DNA from: Sporodiniella umbellata
Taxonomy: Eukaryota; Mucoromycota; Mucoromycetes; Mucorales; Rhizopodaceae
Direction of reading: 5' to 3'
Assembly (NCBI GenBank): GCA_025677835.1
Contig: JAIXMR010000005.1
Span: 1 to 64,000, forward strand
Length of the DNA stretch: 64,000 nucleotides
The notes beneath the pieces are model-generated. The model searched no databases and was not told where the DNA came from. It worked only from the letters and a program-made list of their open reading frames with translations. Position numbers and translations under genes: made by a program. Within the stretch, counting starts at the first letter, position 1; every line of letters begins with the position of its first letter. This document shows positions 48,021 to 58,095 of the stretch, in pieces.

Positions 48021-49667
48021 ATGTCTGGTTTCATTTGTCAATGGGAATCTTGCCAGGGCTTTTTTGACTCGGCCGAAAGTCTTTACAACCATTTATCGGA
48101 TGAACATGTTGGCAGAAGGTCTACAAACAATCTATGTCTAAAGTGCTGTTGGAATGGCTGTGGCACAATCGCAATAAAAAGAGATCACTTAGCCAGTCAT
48201 ATCAGAGTTCATTTACCACTGAAACGTAAGAGAAAAAGAAATACAAGCCGTCTGTTTACTCATTCTATCTTTAGCCCATACTTGTGTAGTAAGATAACAG
48301 GTCAACAAACAAACAGAAAGGAGTCTAACCGTTCGTATCAAAGATTTGTAAAAAGGGCTTCAAAAGACCACAGGATTTGAAAAAACATGAAAAGATCCAT
48401 ACTGAAGAGCATCAATGTAAAAAGGGGGGAGGAGTCTAAGAGAAATGTATACTAAATCCATTATCAGCATCTTTGCTTAGCAAACAGCCTGGATACAAAC
48501 CCATCAGAAGAAGAAGAAAAGTAAACGCAGCACACAGCCCCAGTCCACCTTTTCATGTATCGAGTGAAGGTAAATGAATCCAAGAGTGTTTATATCTATT
48601 TTTTGCTATTCCTTCTCGGGTTCTTATTTCCCTATCGCTGTTTAGACTCAACCACAAACTCGGATTTATCTTCACTTACTTACAGCTCTCCTGTATTCGC
48701 AGGCAAATACTCTCCTATGGAAAGCAACAGCCCAATAAAAGAAAACACAGGCGAGTATAAGGGATCGATGGACAGCTATGTACAAGGGGTACTTCACAAC
48801 CAAGCCTTTACAGCTTACGATTCTGGTAAGAGACATCCGCCTTTTATATATATATATATATATATATACTCAATGTTATTGTTAGAGTTGATCAATCGAT
48901 TGAACTCAATTGAACCCACCATCAATTATATGGACAATTTGAATTGGTCTGTGCCGACAGAAGCAGAATCTGGCCCAGTGCTCCAGAATTGGCTTGAGCA
49001 ACTGTCAGATAACGTACGAGTGGAAGAAGAGCCCAAGCCAAGAGAAGGCTATAGCGCCACCTTTTCGTCTTTTATGAACGACCCTCAGGATGCACTTTAC
49101 CCTACTCTGGGGAGAATAGAACAGAGCTCGTTCATATCGTTAGCAGAAAACAACTTTGAGTCCTCTGTCCATCCTCCAACGATGACTGGTTCTTATGTTG
49201 ACATGATCAGCCCTCAGATCAGCGCGATCACCTCGAGCCCGGTACAGATGAATGAAAGAGACCAAGTAAATCTTGGCGCACAGTTTTGGCCTACGGGCGG
49301 GGAGGTAGCAGAGACTGCTTTTGGCTCACAATCCAGCGGAGGCCAACCTGCTGAACAGGCCAACCCTCTGTTCCAGATAAACAAAGAGGTAGTCTATAAA
49401 GTCATACCCACCATCAATTCTACCAGCACATTCACCAACAAGAAAGACATTGTACACATGATGAACGTCTTTTCTTCCCCTGACAATGACATCAAAAAGA
49501 AACCCACCCAACCCAACTCAAAAGAGGATATCAAAACACAGCTCATGTGTCAGACATTTGAAGAAGAAAGCCCGGTATCGCCTTATGCTGACTTGGTGGA
49601 CATGATTGGCCATATGAATATCAACGAGCAAGATTATACCAAACCACAAGAAACAGCCTGTTCCTAG
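48021..49667 (+). CDS. RIM101: Rim101/PacC-type pH-response zinc-finger transcription factor
   Basis: Six exons: 48021-48225, 48275-48288, 48344-48416, 48468-48569, 48646-48825, 48886-49667; 451 residues. Three C2H2 fingers: [20 protein letters not shown] to [13 protein letters not shown], then [20 protein letters not shown], then [20 protein letters not shown] built from three exons, one only 14 nt. This is the PacC/Rim101 arrangement (finger 2 and 3 read GCCARG). The fingers are followed by [10 protein letters not shown], a nuclear localisation signal. The remaining 300 residues are Ser/Pro/Gln-rich, with no second domain. PacC is activated by proteolysis at alkaline pH. The short C-terminus compared with PacC (about 680) leaves open whether processing occurs. 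The CysCys start of finger 2 is conserved. Confidence 0.88.
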
Positions 49668-50333
49668 AAACAACGGGAGGGTTTTTCTTAAAACACTGTA
49701 CATACTCTTTGAAAAAATAAAATCCAAAAAAAAAAAAAAATCAAAATTATGACCAAGAAATTCTTATCCATCTATGAGTATGAAAAATAAACAAGTCAAA
49801 GCAAATTACTTTTTAAAAGAAAACGCCACAGATTCATCTACACCCCCTTTGTTTCCTTCTTTTCTCTTTTTTTTTTTTTAAAACCCATTTCAAAAGCCAT
49901 CCCTTTTTGGAAAAAAAATTAGCCGCGACCTTGGTTTTGTCCGCGTTACAAGTTGTTTTTTAAGTTGGTTTGTACAACAGAAGATTTTCAAGCGAGTTGA
50001 CTCATGCGTGCGTTTTTAAGAACGCCTTTCTTTTCATACAAGAGTTTTGGTTTAGAAACCAAATGACTACACAGTCGGTGCACACATACGGATGATTTAA
50101 AGAACTGTGGATGGATCGGTCCATGGCTATTTTCAAGAGATCCAGTTTCACTTTTATGCAAAAGTGATCGATATACTTAAAATGGCTACATAAGACTATG
50201 CATCATCGGGAGTAGTAGAGTCAAAACAGGAATGAATTTAATCAAAGGGCAAAGCTATATCAAACTAGTGCAACATGTTTTAATCAAACATAGCAGCTGT
50301 AGTAAAGAGACAAAGCTGAATCTAGAACATGAA

Positions 50334-50368
<35 letters not shown>

Positions 50369-50520
50369 GTAACAAATGTTGTTTTATTATCAAAGGAAAC
50401 CATTGTCCTACACAAAGGAGACACCAATATCATACGTTTACTTTTTTGTATTGAACTTTCTTCTCTCCTTTTTCTTTCAAGCAAAACATCGAATTCTATC
50501 AATCCACCCAAAGCTTAACA
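49668..50520. other. Intergenic stretch, no supported gene
   Basis: Between RIM101 and the hexokinase-like gene. It contains the RIM101 3' end with an AATAAA-like hexamer near 49719, an A run at 49726-49740 and a 31-A run at 50335-50365. No frame or RNA gene is supported. Confidence 0.45.
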
Positions 50521-52197
50521 ATGGCTATTAAGCAAGATATTTTACTTCAGGTCGAAAAAGACTTCCAAGTCACCGAAGCACAGCTGAAATGTGTTATGGA
50601 TAAGATTCAGGACGAAATGAAGACGGGTTTGGAGTCTAAAGGAAATCACCAACAAACTGAACTTAAAATGATTCCTTCTTATGTTACTGGTATATATATA
50701 TATATATATATATAAAGAGAGAAAGGATTGTCTTTTACATCCTTTTTGCTTTTTTGGGTATCAGGTTACCCTACAGGAGAAGAAAAAGGGACTTATCTGG
50801 CACTTGAGATCAGTGGTATGGATGTATATGTCTGCCAGGTGAAGCTTAAAGGTGAAGGAGGAAAGTTGGCTATCAATCAGTATCAATATAGGATACCAGA
50901 CGATCTGACAGCAGGAGAAGATGTTACTGTGCTTATTGACTACGTGGCTGATTGTGTCAACGATTTTCAACAGAGAGTGGGTGCGGATCGCCATCAGGTC
51001 TATGCTATGGCTATCAGTGTGGGTTTTGCTGTTTCACAGACAGGTCTAGACCAAGGAATCATTGTCGCCCTGGAACACGGGTTTGATTTCCCTCAGGTGA
51101 TTGGCTGTAATGCGGTAGACCTACTGGATGGTCGATTCAAAGCAAAGGGTTTGAAGGTCAAGATTGTTGCCATGGCAAACGGTAATACATCACAAAAACA
51201 AGTTTGATTTTTTTTTCTAAAACGAATCCAGATGGTGTCTGTACTCTACTGGCCCATGCTTATCAACATCCATCGACGCGTATTGGAGTGATTCATAGTG
51301 CTGGCACCAATTGCGCCTATTACGATACGGTCGCCAACGTCAAACAGCTTCATTCGTTTCAACAGGAGCAGGAGATGATTATCAATACAGAATGGTGTGG
51401 TTTTGGCTCAAGATACTTGCCATCTACGCAGTTTGACGACCTTCTGGACTTGCAATCTAATAATCCAGGTATTCATCGGTTTGAAAAGATGACAACAGGT
51501 ATGTATCTGGGTGAAATTGTACGCCAGGTGTTGATCTACTTGATAAACCATCACGTCTTGGCCTTTGATACCCGACTGCTGAATATACCCTATCAGTTTG
51601 ATACCAGCTACATGTACGTATGTGAGACTGATGAAAACGAGTTGGACGACATACGCATTCTGCTAGAGGAGATCTTTCATGTCGGCAAAACCACCTTGAC
51701 CGATCGAAGACTTGTTCAACGCGTATGTGAATGGGTTGGTTATCGTGCCGCTCTCTTGGTAGGCACATGTATAGCTGGTGTCATCCAGTACACTTTACAT
51801 CGAGGTGTAGGTTTGGATCTAGAAAATGGATTGGCTATAGGTTAGAAAAGAGTCTACAAAACGTTAATACTCATCCCCTTTCCTCTGTATCTTTAACCTC
51901 TTTTACTTTTTTTTTTTTTTTTTCCCCCCTCCTCTCCCTTCTCCCTCTCTCCCCACTTCCTCCTCTTTTTATTTTTTATTTTTATTTTTTTCTCTCAATG
52001 TTATTTTAGCTATCAGCGGAGACGTTTACAAAGAATATCCCATGTTTCATCACCGAACGTGTGAAGCGATCAGTGATAGAATACCAAAAGAAATCACAAA
52101 CAAATTATCGGTGGACATCATTCAACATTCACGGATTGTTGGTGCTGCGATTGTAGCCATGATGGCAGAAAAAATGAGTAGAAGCTTACAGCTTTAG
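50521..52197 (+). CDS. Hexokinase-like protein with degenerate active site
   Basis: Exons 50521-50689, 50765-51181, 51232-51840, 52010-52197; 460 residues, in phase. Overall length and blocks are those of fungal hexokinases (IPSYVTGYPTGEEKGTYLAL, FEKMTTGMYLGEIVR). Key motifs are changed. The ATP phosphate-1 loop, normally LDLGGTN, is LEISGMD (70-76). The sugar segment with TKGF reads LEHGF, so the Lys is lost. NDT becomes NDG (195-197; the catalytic Asp196 is kept). GTGTNA becomes SAGTNCA. The ATP motif GADGSVY becomes AISGDVY, and DGSG becomes QHSR. Fungi have known non-catalytic hexokinase-like regulators (A. nidulans HxkC/XprF), so a signalling role is plausible. The last intron has a GTTAGA donor and a 169-nt pyrimidine-rich body. 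Confidence 0.9.
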
Positions 52198-52623
52198 AGA
52201 GAGAGAGAGAAAGAGAAATCTTTTCTTGCTCTTTATTATACAATTCTTGAAAAAAGAAAATGACAAAACAAAAAAAAGCAAAAATAATAATAATAGCAAT
52301 AAAGAAATAAGATAAAACCAGAGTAATCAAAGTGGATTGATCGTTCTTTAAGAACACTATGTTTTTTTTTTTTTTTTTTTTTTTTTGCTTTTGCTTTTTT
52401 TTTTTTTTTTTTGTATGTGTGCTGTATATAAAAAAAAAACTTTTTTTTTTTTTTAAAGGGGGATTTGGTTCTATGTACTTCATTGTGCTTGGTAATAGTG
52501 CGTGTATATGAGTGCTTTGTTTATAAAAGAAAAAAAGGTGGTGTGTATATATATATGTGTGTGAGTGTGTGTGTGTGTGTGTATGCGAATAAGAATGATA
52601 AAAATGGAATCAGACGCTATTTT
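52198..52623. other. Convergent 3' region with simple repeats
   Basis: Between the hexokinase-like and G3BP-like stops. Holds GA (52198-52215), T (52363-52386, 52398-52412) and TG/TA repeats (about 52543-52582). No gene seen. Confidence 0.5.
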
Positions 52624-54241
52624 CTAAACTTTTTGGCTAGGCGTAGGTACAGTTTTGGCTTTCACAAAAGTAGGGTTTGGACGTGTCGTAGGACGTCGAT
52701 AGTTGTTATTGGGTTTTCTTTCAAAGGTGCTGTTGTTATTGTAATTCTGGTTTCGATTTTGGTTATTGTTATGACTGAATCGGTTGCCTACAGGATAATT
52801 GTTATAACGTCGTTCCTCAGCAAGGACCGTGTGACCGTTGGCTAACAGAACCTTGTGTTGAGCCAAAGCTTTAGGTACAGATTCATGCGAAATAAATTCA
52901 AGGAAAGCACAGCTTCGGTTCTTGGTGAGGTTGGCATATTTAACAGGTCCAAAGATTGTAAAAGCCTCTTTGATCTGTTCTTCTGTGGCAGTATCGTGGA
53001 TCTGTTTTACGAAAATTTGTGTAACAAAATCTAAGACGGTTTAGCATCAGTTTCTTATTTTTTTTTGGGGGTACCTTTGTTACGAGGGCCTTGGTTCTTG
53101 TAATAGACGCTGTTAGGAGGGATAGTATGGGTTTGAGTTTGGTCTGGCTTGACCACATGCTTGGGTTGTGCTTTAGGGCCGTTGGGTTTCACTGTTTCTT
53201 CCCCCTTTGCAGTTTTGAAAGGCTTGACAGGAACAGTGAGAGATATCTCTTGAATATCGGACGAGGCAGGTTTTTCTGCTTCTGAAATAACAGGGGAGGG
53301 TGCCTCAGGGGTAACTGGGGCAGAGAGTTCAGGACTTGTAGTGCCAGTAGAAGTACCAGGTACGCTGGGTATAGTGGCTGCTGCTGTGAGGTTGGCCCAT
53401 GTTTTGGTAGATCCCTGTTTGCTAGGTTGTTGTTGCTCAACTTCCTGCTTAACTTCTTGATCAGTATTTCTTGGCTCCAGAGGGGTACTCTTCGATTCAA
53501 GCAAGCTCTTGTTATCATTGTCAGTTGGCTTCGTGATCTTGGAAGGTATGGGTGAGGTTATTACAGGTTCTGCAACATCGGATACCACCGAGCTGTTCTT
53601 TTCCCCTTTAGATTTTTCTAAAATAGTTTCTTTCGGGCCTTCAATAGCATCTTCTGTTAAGTTTAAGACCTTGACAGGAATATTACAAACTTGAGGCACA
53701 GCCTCATCTGATTCCTCTTCCTCACAGTGGTAATAATCTATATTGACCTCATCTTTCAAGAACCGAAAGATGTCGTTCAACACGTAGTATCCGTTAGGTT
53801 GTGTAGCCAAAAAGAAGGTTTGACTGAACTTTTGAGACGCGTTGGTCTGATTACACATTTCGCCCAAAACATGAACAATAATACCGTTGTTGGCCGATAA
53901 TTGGCTATCCACCTGAGTAACCAAAACCTTACAATCTTCAAAGTTGCATTCCTTTAGTTTCTTGCCAATTTCCTATACATTCACCATTCTTTAGACATCG
54001 ATCGCATAACCTCTTTCTCTTTCTTTTTCTTTTTTTTTACCTCTTGTCCACTAGCCATTTCAGTTGGCACACCTTCGTCACCTCGAGTGAAAAGAGAGTC
54101 TTTTTTATAAAAGGCAAAAAGACGATCAGGTCTTTTGTTTAGAAATGTGTAATATTCGCGTACGAAAATGAGGCCGACATCTTGCGCAGATTGGACAAGT
54201 GTCGCTTCTTTTAGTGGTGCTTGAACTACAGTGGCTGCCAT
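52624..54241 (-). CDS. G3BP/Bre5-like RNA-binding protein (NTF2-like domain plus RRM)
   Basis: Exons 54241-54041, 53972-53075 and 53030-52624; 501 residues. The NTF2-like domain is residues about 15-135: VGLIFVREYYTFLNKRPDRL, then VLVTQVDSQLSANNGIIVHV and FFLATQPNGYYVLNDIFRFL. A long acidic then Pro/Ser/Thr-rich linker follows. The RRM near residue 370-440 has RNP2 IFVKQI and RNP1 RSCAFLEF. The C-terminus is an Asn/Arg-rich low-complexity tail (NRNQNYNNNSTFERKPNNNY). This order is that of animal G3BP (stress granules) and yeast Bre5 (Ubp3 deubiquitinase cofactor). An RGG tail is replaced by Asn/Arg repeats. Cytoplasmic mRNP role inferred. Confidence 0.92.
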
Positions 54242-54766
54242 TTTTTTTTTTTTTTTCTGGATGGTTTTTAAACAAAAGAAAAAGAAAGAAAAAAACCTAA
54301 AAAAAATAAAGAACAAAAGACAAGTTTTCAATCAATAAATAGAAAAAAAAAAAAAAAAAAAAAAGCAGGAGAAGAATGGCTCGCTGGATAAAAAATTTTC
54401 TTTTAAAAAGTCTATTATGTTTCTTTTCGATCCGCCAAAAAGACAAGGCCTTTAATTCGTCTCGCTTGTATTTTTTTTTTTTTTGGTTTTAAGTGTATTG
54501 GTTCTATTCGCTGGAAACAGTCAAGGTAACACTGTAGATCGTATACATCTTTGAGGGGCTTTTTTTTTTTGGCTTGCTCATCTTTCCCCCCTGTCTCCTT
54601 TTTTTATTGTATCTATTTTTTAAGTTTTTTTATGTATTTTATTTACTTGATATTTTCAATATATGTATCTATATATGTGTGTATGTGTATACATAAATGT
54701 ATTCGTATTGCTAACAAATGAATTTAGATACATAAAAGGGGTGTGTGTGTGTGAATGTGTGAATGT

Positions 54767-54824
<58 letters not shown>

Positions 54825-54861
54825 AGGTAGAAAATGCACGCTTTGGAATAAGACTGCCTTT
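54242..54861. other. Intergenic region with TG microsatellite
   Basis: G3BP upstream region and the 3' flank of the mannosyltransferase gene. Contains A and T runs near 54343-54364 and 54472-54484, and a long TG array. No gene seen. Confidence 0.5.
54741..54822. repeat. TG/CA microsatellite, about 80 bp
   Basis: Nearly pure TG dinucleotides with a few GAATG and TATG interruptions, about 40 units. Likely length-polymorphic. Confidence 0.95.
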
Positions 54862-56329
54862 CTAATCATCGTATTGGGAGGTTACAACCTTAGCAAAACT
54901 AACCATGTCATCAATAAGTGAAGGTTGTATGATATGAAGCAAATCTAAAGTACAGCTGGTTCTACGGTAGTCTTTTTTTTTTTTGTTTACAATAATGTGT
55001 TACTGAGCTGTATTAGACTTGTAATTGTATTACGTACCATAACTGTCTTTGTAATCACAGGCACAATTTTCTAAGAGCGAAAAGTCCAACGGACAATGCG
55101 ATTTGTCTTTATAGGTATAGGCTACGTCATTGAAAAAATGAAGATCTTGTTTTTTCAAAAATAACGCTGTGGCAATTGTTCTCACAGCAGAGTCGGTCCA
55201 CCGCTCGTAAAAAAAGCCGCCGACAAGGTCCAAGTAGTAGAAAAAGGTGCGATACTGCTCAGACTTTAGAAAGTCTAGACTGACAATCTCAAAGCTTGTG
55301 GATATCTGACACATGTTGTATTCATCTTTTGAGTCTACCAGCCAAGAGTAGACCGAGTTGGCTGCTGGTTCGATTAGATGAGGGTATAGGCTGGTAAAAT
55401 GAGTAGCGACGGGCCATAGACTAAAGAGCGTCATTTCATTTGTTGATTTATCTGTCAGAGAAAAGCCTAGTATCACAAATTCAGCCAAGGGTGCACCCGA
55501 CAATAATAATGCGGATTAGTGTTTACCTATTGTTTTGTTATTTTTCTGCATGGTTACAAAAGGATCGTTTCTAAACATTTCACAGTTGTAATGAGAGCCG
55601 GCATCGACACGCCAGACATAGTCTACATCATCGAATAGAGGGTGATGGAAGAACAGACCTGATTGGTATCTATTTGGGTTATAAGTGGACCGTCACCTCC
55701 CGCCACAAGTTTTCCAATTCAAAATACCTTAGGTAGTTGCTATAAGATGGTCTTCTCATTTTTTGATATTCCAAATCCCTAAAGTTAGTGAACAGCGTCT
55801 GGGATCGCACACTATCAATCCAAGAAGGATAATTCCAAGAATCCAGATCAACCTGACCAAAGTAGACTCGATCTGGATCAGAAACAACTCTTTTCATATA
55901 CTTTTTGAATTCCGGACTAAACTTTTGATTGTTGAGAAATATCCAAGGATAGCTTACGTTCAGGCGACCGTTGAATCTTTCTTCGATACTTTTGACTGTG
56001 GCCTTTGCTTTAAACAGATCCTCGTTTCGAGTCATCATATAAAAGGCGCCTTTGACCAACGTGTAGTTCCATACATCATCTCTTAATTTTGTATCTGTCA
56101 TCAGTAAAGATTGGTTGAGTCCGTAAAGATGTCCGACTTGCTGACTTTCGGGCACAGGGCTTTCTTTGACTACAGGAGCAGGTTTACATATTTTCTTGAT
56201 GATACTTTCCAAATCAGCCGTTGTAGGTCGTGAAGGGTATAAGATGGCAACGATCAAGGTGACAATAAAAAGGCCAGAGGTTATAAAAATCACTGCTTTT
56301 CCACATAAAACTCTTTTACAGAAAGACAT
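54862..56329 (-). CDS. Alpha-1,2-mannosyltransferase, KRE2/KTR/MNT1 family (GT15)
   Basis: Exons 56329-55728, 55669-55527, 55466-55034 and 54961-54862; 425 residues. Type II Golgi protein: short cytosolic tail (MSFCKRVLCGK), signal anchor (AVIFITSGLFIVTLIVAILY), stem, catalytic domain. GT15 blocks: KGAFYMMTRNEDLFKAKATV, YPWIFLNNQKFSPEFKKYM, SGLFFHHPLFDDVDYVWRVD, MCQISTSFEIVSLDFLKS (Glu of the SNFEI-type motif, the proposed nucleophile) and GGFFYERWTDSAVRTIATAL. The usual WRVEP is WRVDA here, and the SNFE Asn is Ser. It adds alpha-1,2-mannose to O- or N-glycans in the family. The start Met follows a TC/T tract in the 5' UTR. Confidence 0.93.
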
Positions 56330-56360
56330 TACAAAACTAAAGAAAAAAAAGAAAAACAAA

Positions 56361-56386
56361 GAGAGAGAGAGAGAGAGAGAGAGAGA
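56361..56386. repeat. GA/TC microsatellite, 26 bp, in the mannosyltransferase 5' region
   Basis: Pure GA dinucleotides 32 bp upstream of the ATG (TC on the sense strand), probably in the 5' UTR or core promoter. Confidence 0.9.
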
Positions 56387-56548
56387 CAAGACTCACTATC
56401 AATGAAAAAGATTTGATTTTTACAAAGTCTTTTTGTTTAGGAATGTAATAAGGTTTAATTAAATTGCTCATAAAGCATCAAAGCGGAGAGACATTCTTTT
56501 TCCCCTTCTACGTTGTTTGTTTATTATTATTGTGATTATTAGTAGTAT

Positions 56549-58095
56549 TTACGGTAGAAAGTCAAAATCGTGAATTTCCATTATTGTTTTAGGCTGACTT
56601 TCATCGTCGGTTTGTTTCTTCTGCACAAGAACAACGGCTTTTGTTTTGTTGAATTGAACTTTCCATGCTATTTTTGAAGATTGAGTAAAGTTACGTATCA
56701 GGCTTCCATGTTTGATGTCCCATAATTTTATTTTGCCATCATTGGATGCGCTGAGGATATACTGTTCGTTAAATTGAAGGCAGTTGATAGCTCCATCATG
56801 TGCAGAAAACTGTTGCAGACATTCAAAGGTCTTTATATCCCATACCCTTAGACATCCATCCGAACCACCGCTTACTAGGACTTTATCTGTCAACTGTAAC
56901 TGGCCTACCAAAGAAGTATGACCGTGAAGCACAGCCAGACACTCTCCTGTTTCTACTGACCAGATCCGGATATGGGCATCCATGGATCCTGTGGCAACAA
57001 CCGTTCCGTTCGTAACGATGGCATAGATTTGCAGCGTATGGCCAATTAGCACATGCCGACATCGCCCCGTCTTCAAGTCCCATATCCGGCCAGTAAAGTC
57101 GTATGATCCTGAGACACACGTATCCCCGTTGATATCCACACACCGCACACTCCCCAAATGCCCCACCAACACATGCAACAAAAGACCGCTTTGAATATCC
57201 CACACTCGCAAGGTCATGTCTCTTGATCCGGTCACTGCCAGGTTCTTATCTTTCACTTTCAGACATCGAACAGTTGATGTATGGCCCCGAAGAATATGTC
57301 TCAGCTGTCCGTTATTCAAGTTCCATACTCGAACATCTCTATAACGTATGCTTTTAGAATTTTGCGTGCGCTTTCTTTCGTATACCTATCACAACCGCCT
57401 GAAACCAAGACCCGTTCAGAGTCAGGATTGTCTTCATCTCCCTTATACTGTAAAGCCCAAACACCACCTTCGTGTCCTTCTAGAGTTCTGATTTTTTTCC
57501 CAGTGTTTGTATCAAATACTTCCACACGATGATTGTCGCAACCTACGACAGTATATTGGTTGTCAAACTGTAGGGAAGTCACCAGCCCTTGTGAGATTCC
57601 TCCCTCCACAGTTTTCACCCTGCCTCCTCTTCTCCAAGCACGCTCGATACTGAACTGTCGCCTAAAGTGCTCTCGAAAAGACCTCGATCCGTCCTGAAGG
57701 TATTCATTCCTTTCACACATTGTTTTCCATATCGTTTCATGCTCTATCAGACAATGCCAATAGCGTGAGGTACATGCAGCTTGCGTTAGTGTTGTTGGAC
57801 TGTCGATATACAAAAGAACCTTGAGGGCGAGCTCCACTGGCAGTTCTTTCAAAAAATCCACTTGAAGTCGTGGGACGATAAGACTATTAAGAAAAGTGAG
57901 CTGATTATTGTTGCAGTGTTTGACCACTTCAGATAAAAACGTATGTCGCTGAGAAGCTGGGAGCTTTTGAAAAGAAGAAACCAGATTAGAAATGCTGTCA
58001 TTCAATACCGAACAGTCCAAGTTGAGTCTATGGGGTACTGGGCTGTGGGTGGGCGGAGTGGCGGGTGGCGATATAGATCCGGGATTGATTTTCAT
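56549..58095 (-). CDS. F-box/WD40 protein, Cdc4/Fbxw7 type
   Basis: Exons 58095-57386 and 57338-56549 give 499 residues. The F-box is at about residues 79-120 (VDFLKELPVELALKVLLYID), binding Skp1. It is followed by a linker helix and WD40 repeats: LEGHEGGVWALQYKG, LRGHTSTVRCLKV, LVGHLGSVRCVDI, LIGHTLQIYAIV, LHGHTSLVGQLQL and SAHDGAINCLQF, each ending in a variant of RVWD. The order and LRGHTSTVRCLK are typical of Cdc4/Sel10/Fbxw7, substrate receptors of SCF ubiquitin ligases that bind phosphodegrons. Shorter N-terminus than yeast Cdc4 (779). A Met30-type identity is less likely. The upstream gap is rich in T runs. Confidence 0.93.

Noticed and set aside
54741..54822. TG array as a telomere-like or origin element
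   Set aside because: It is a plain dinucleotide microsatellite between two ordinary genes, without telomeric unit structure.
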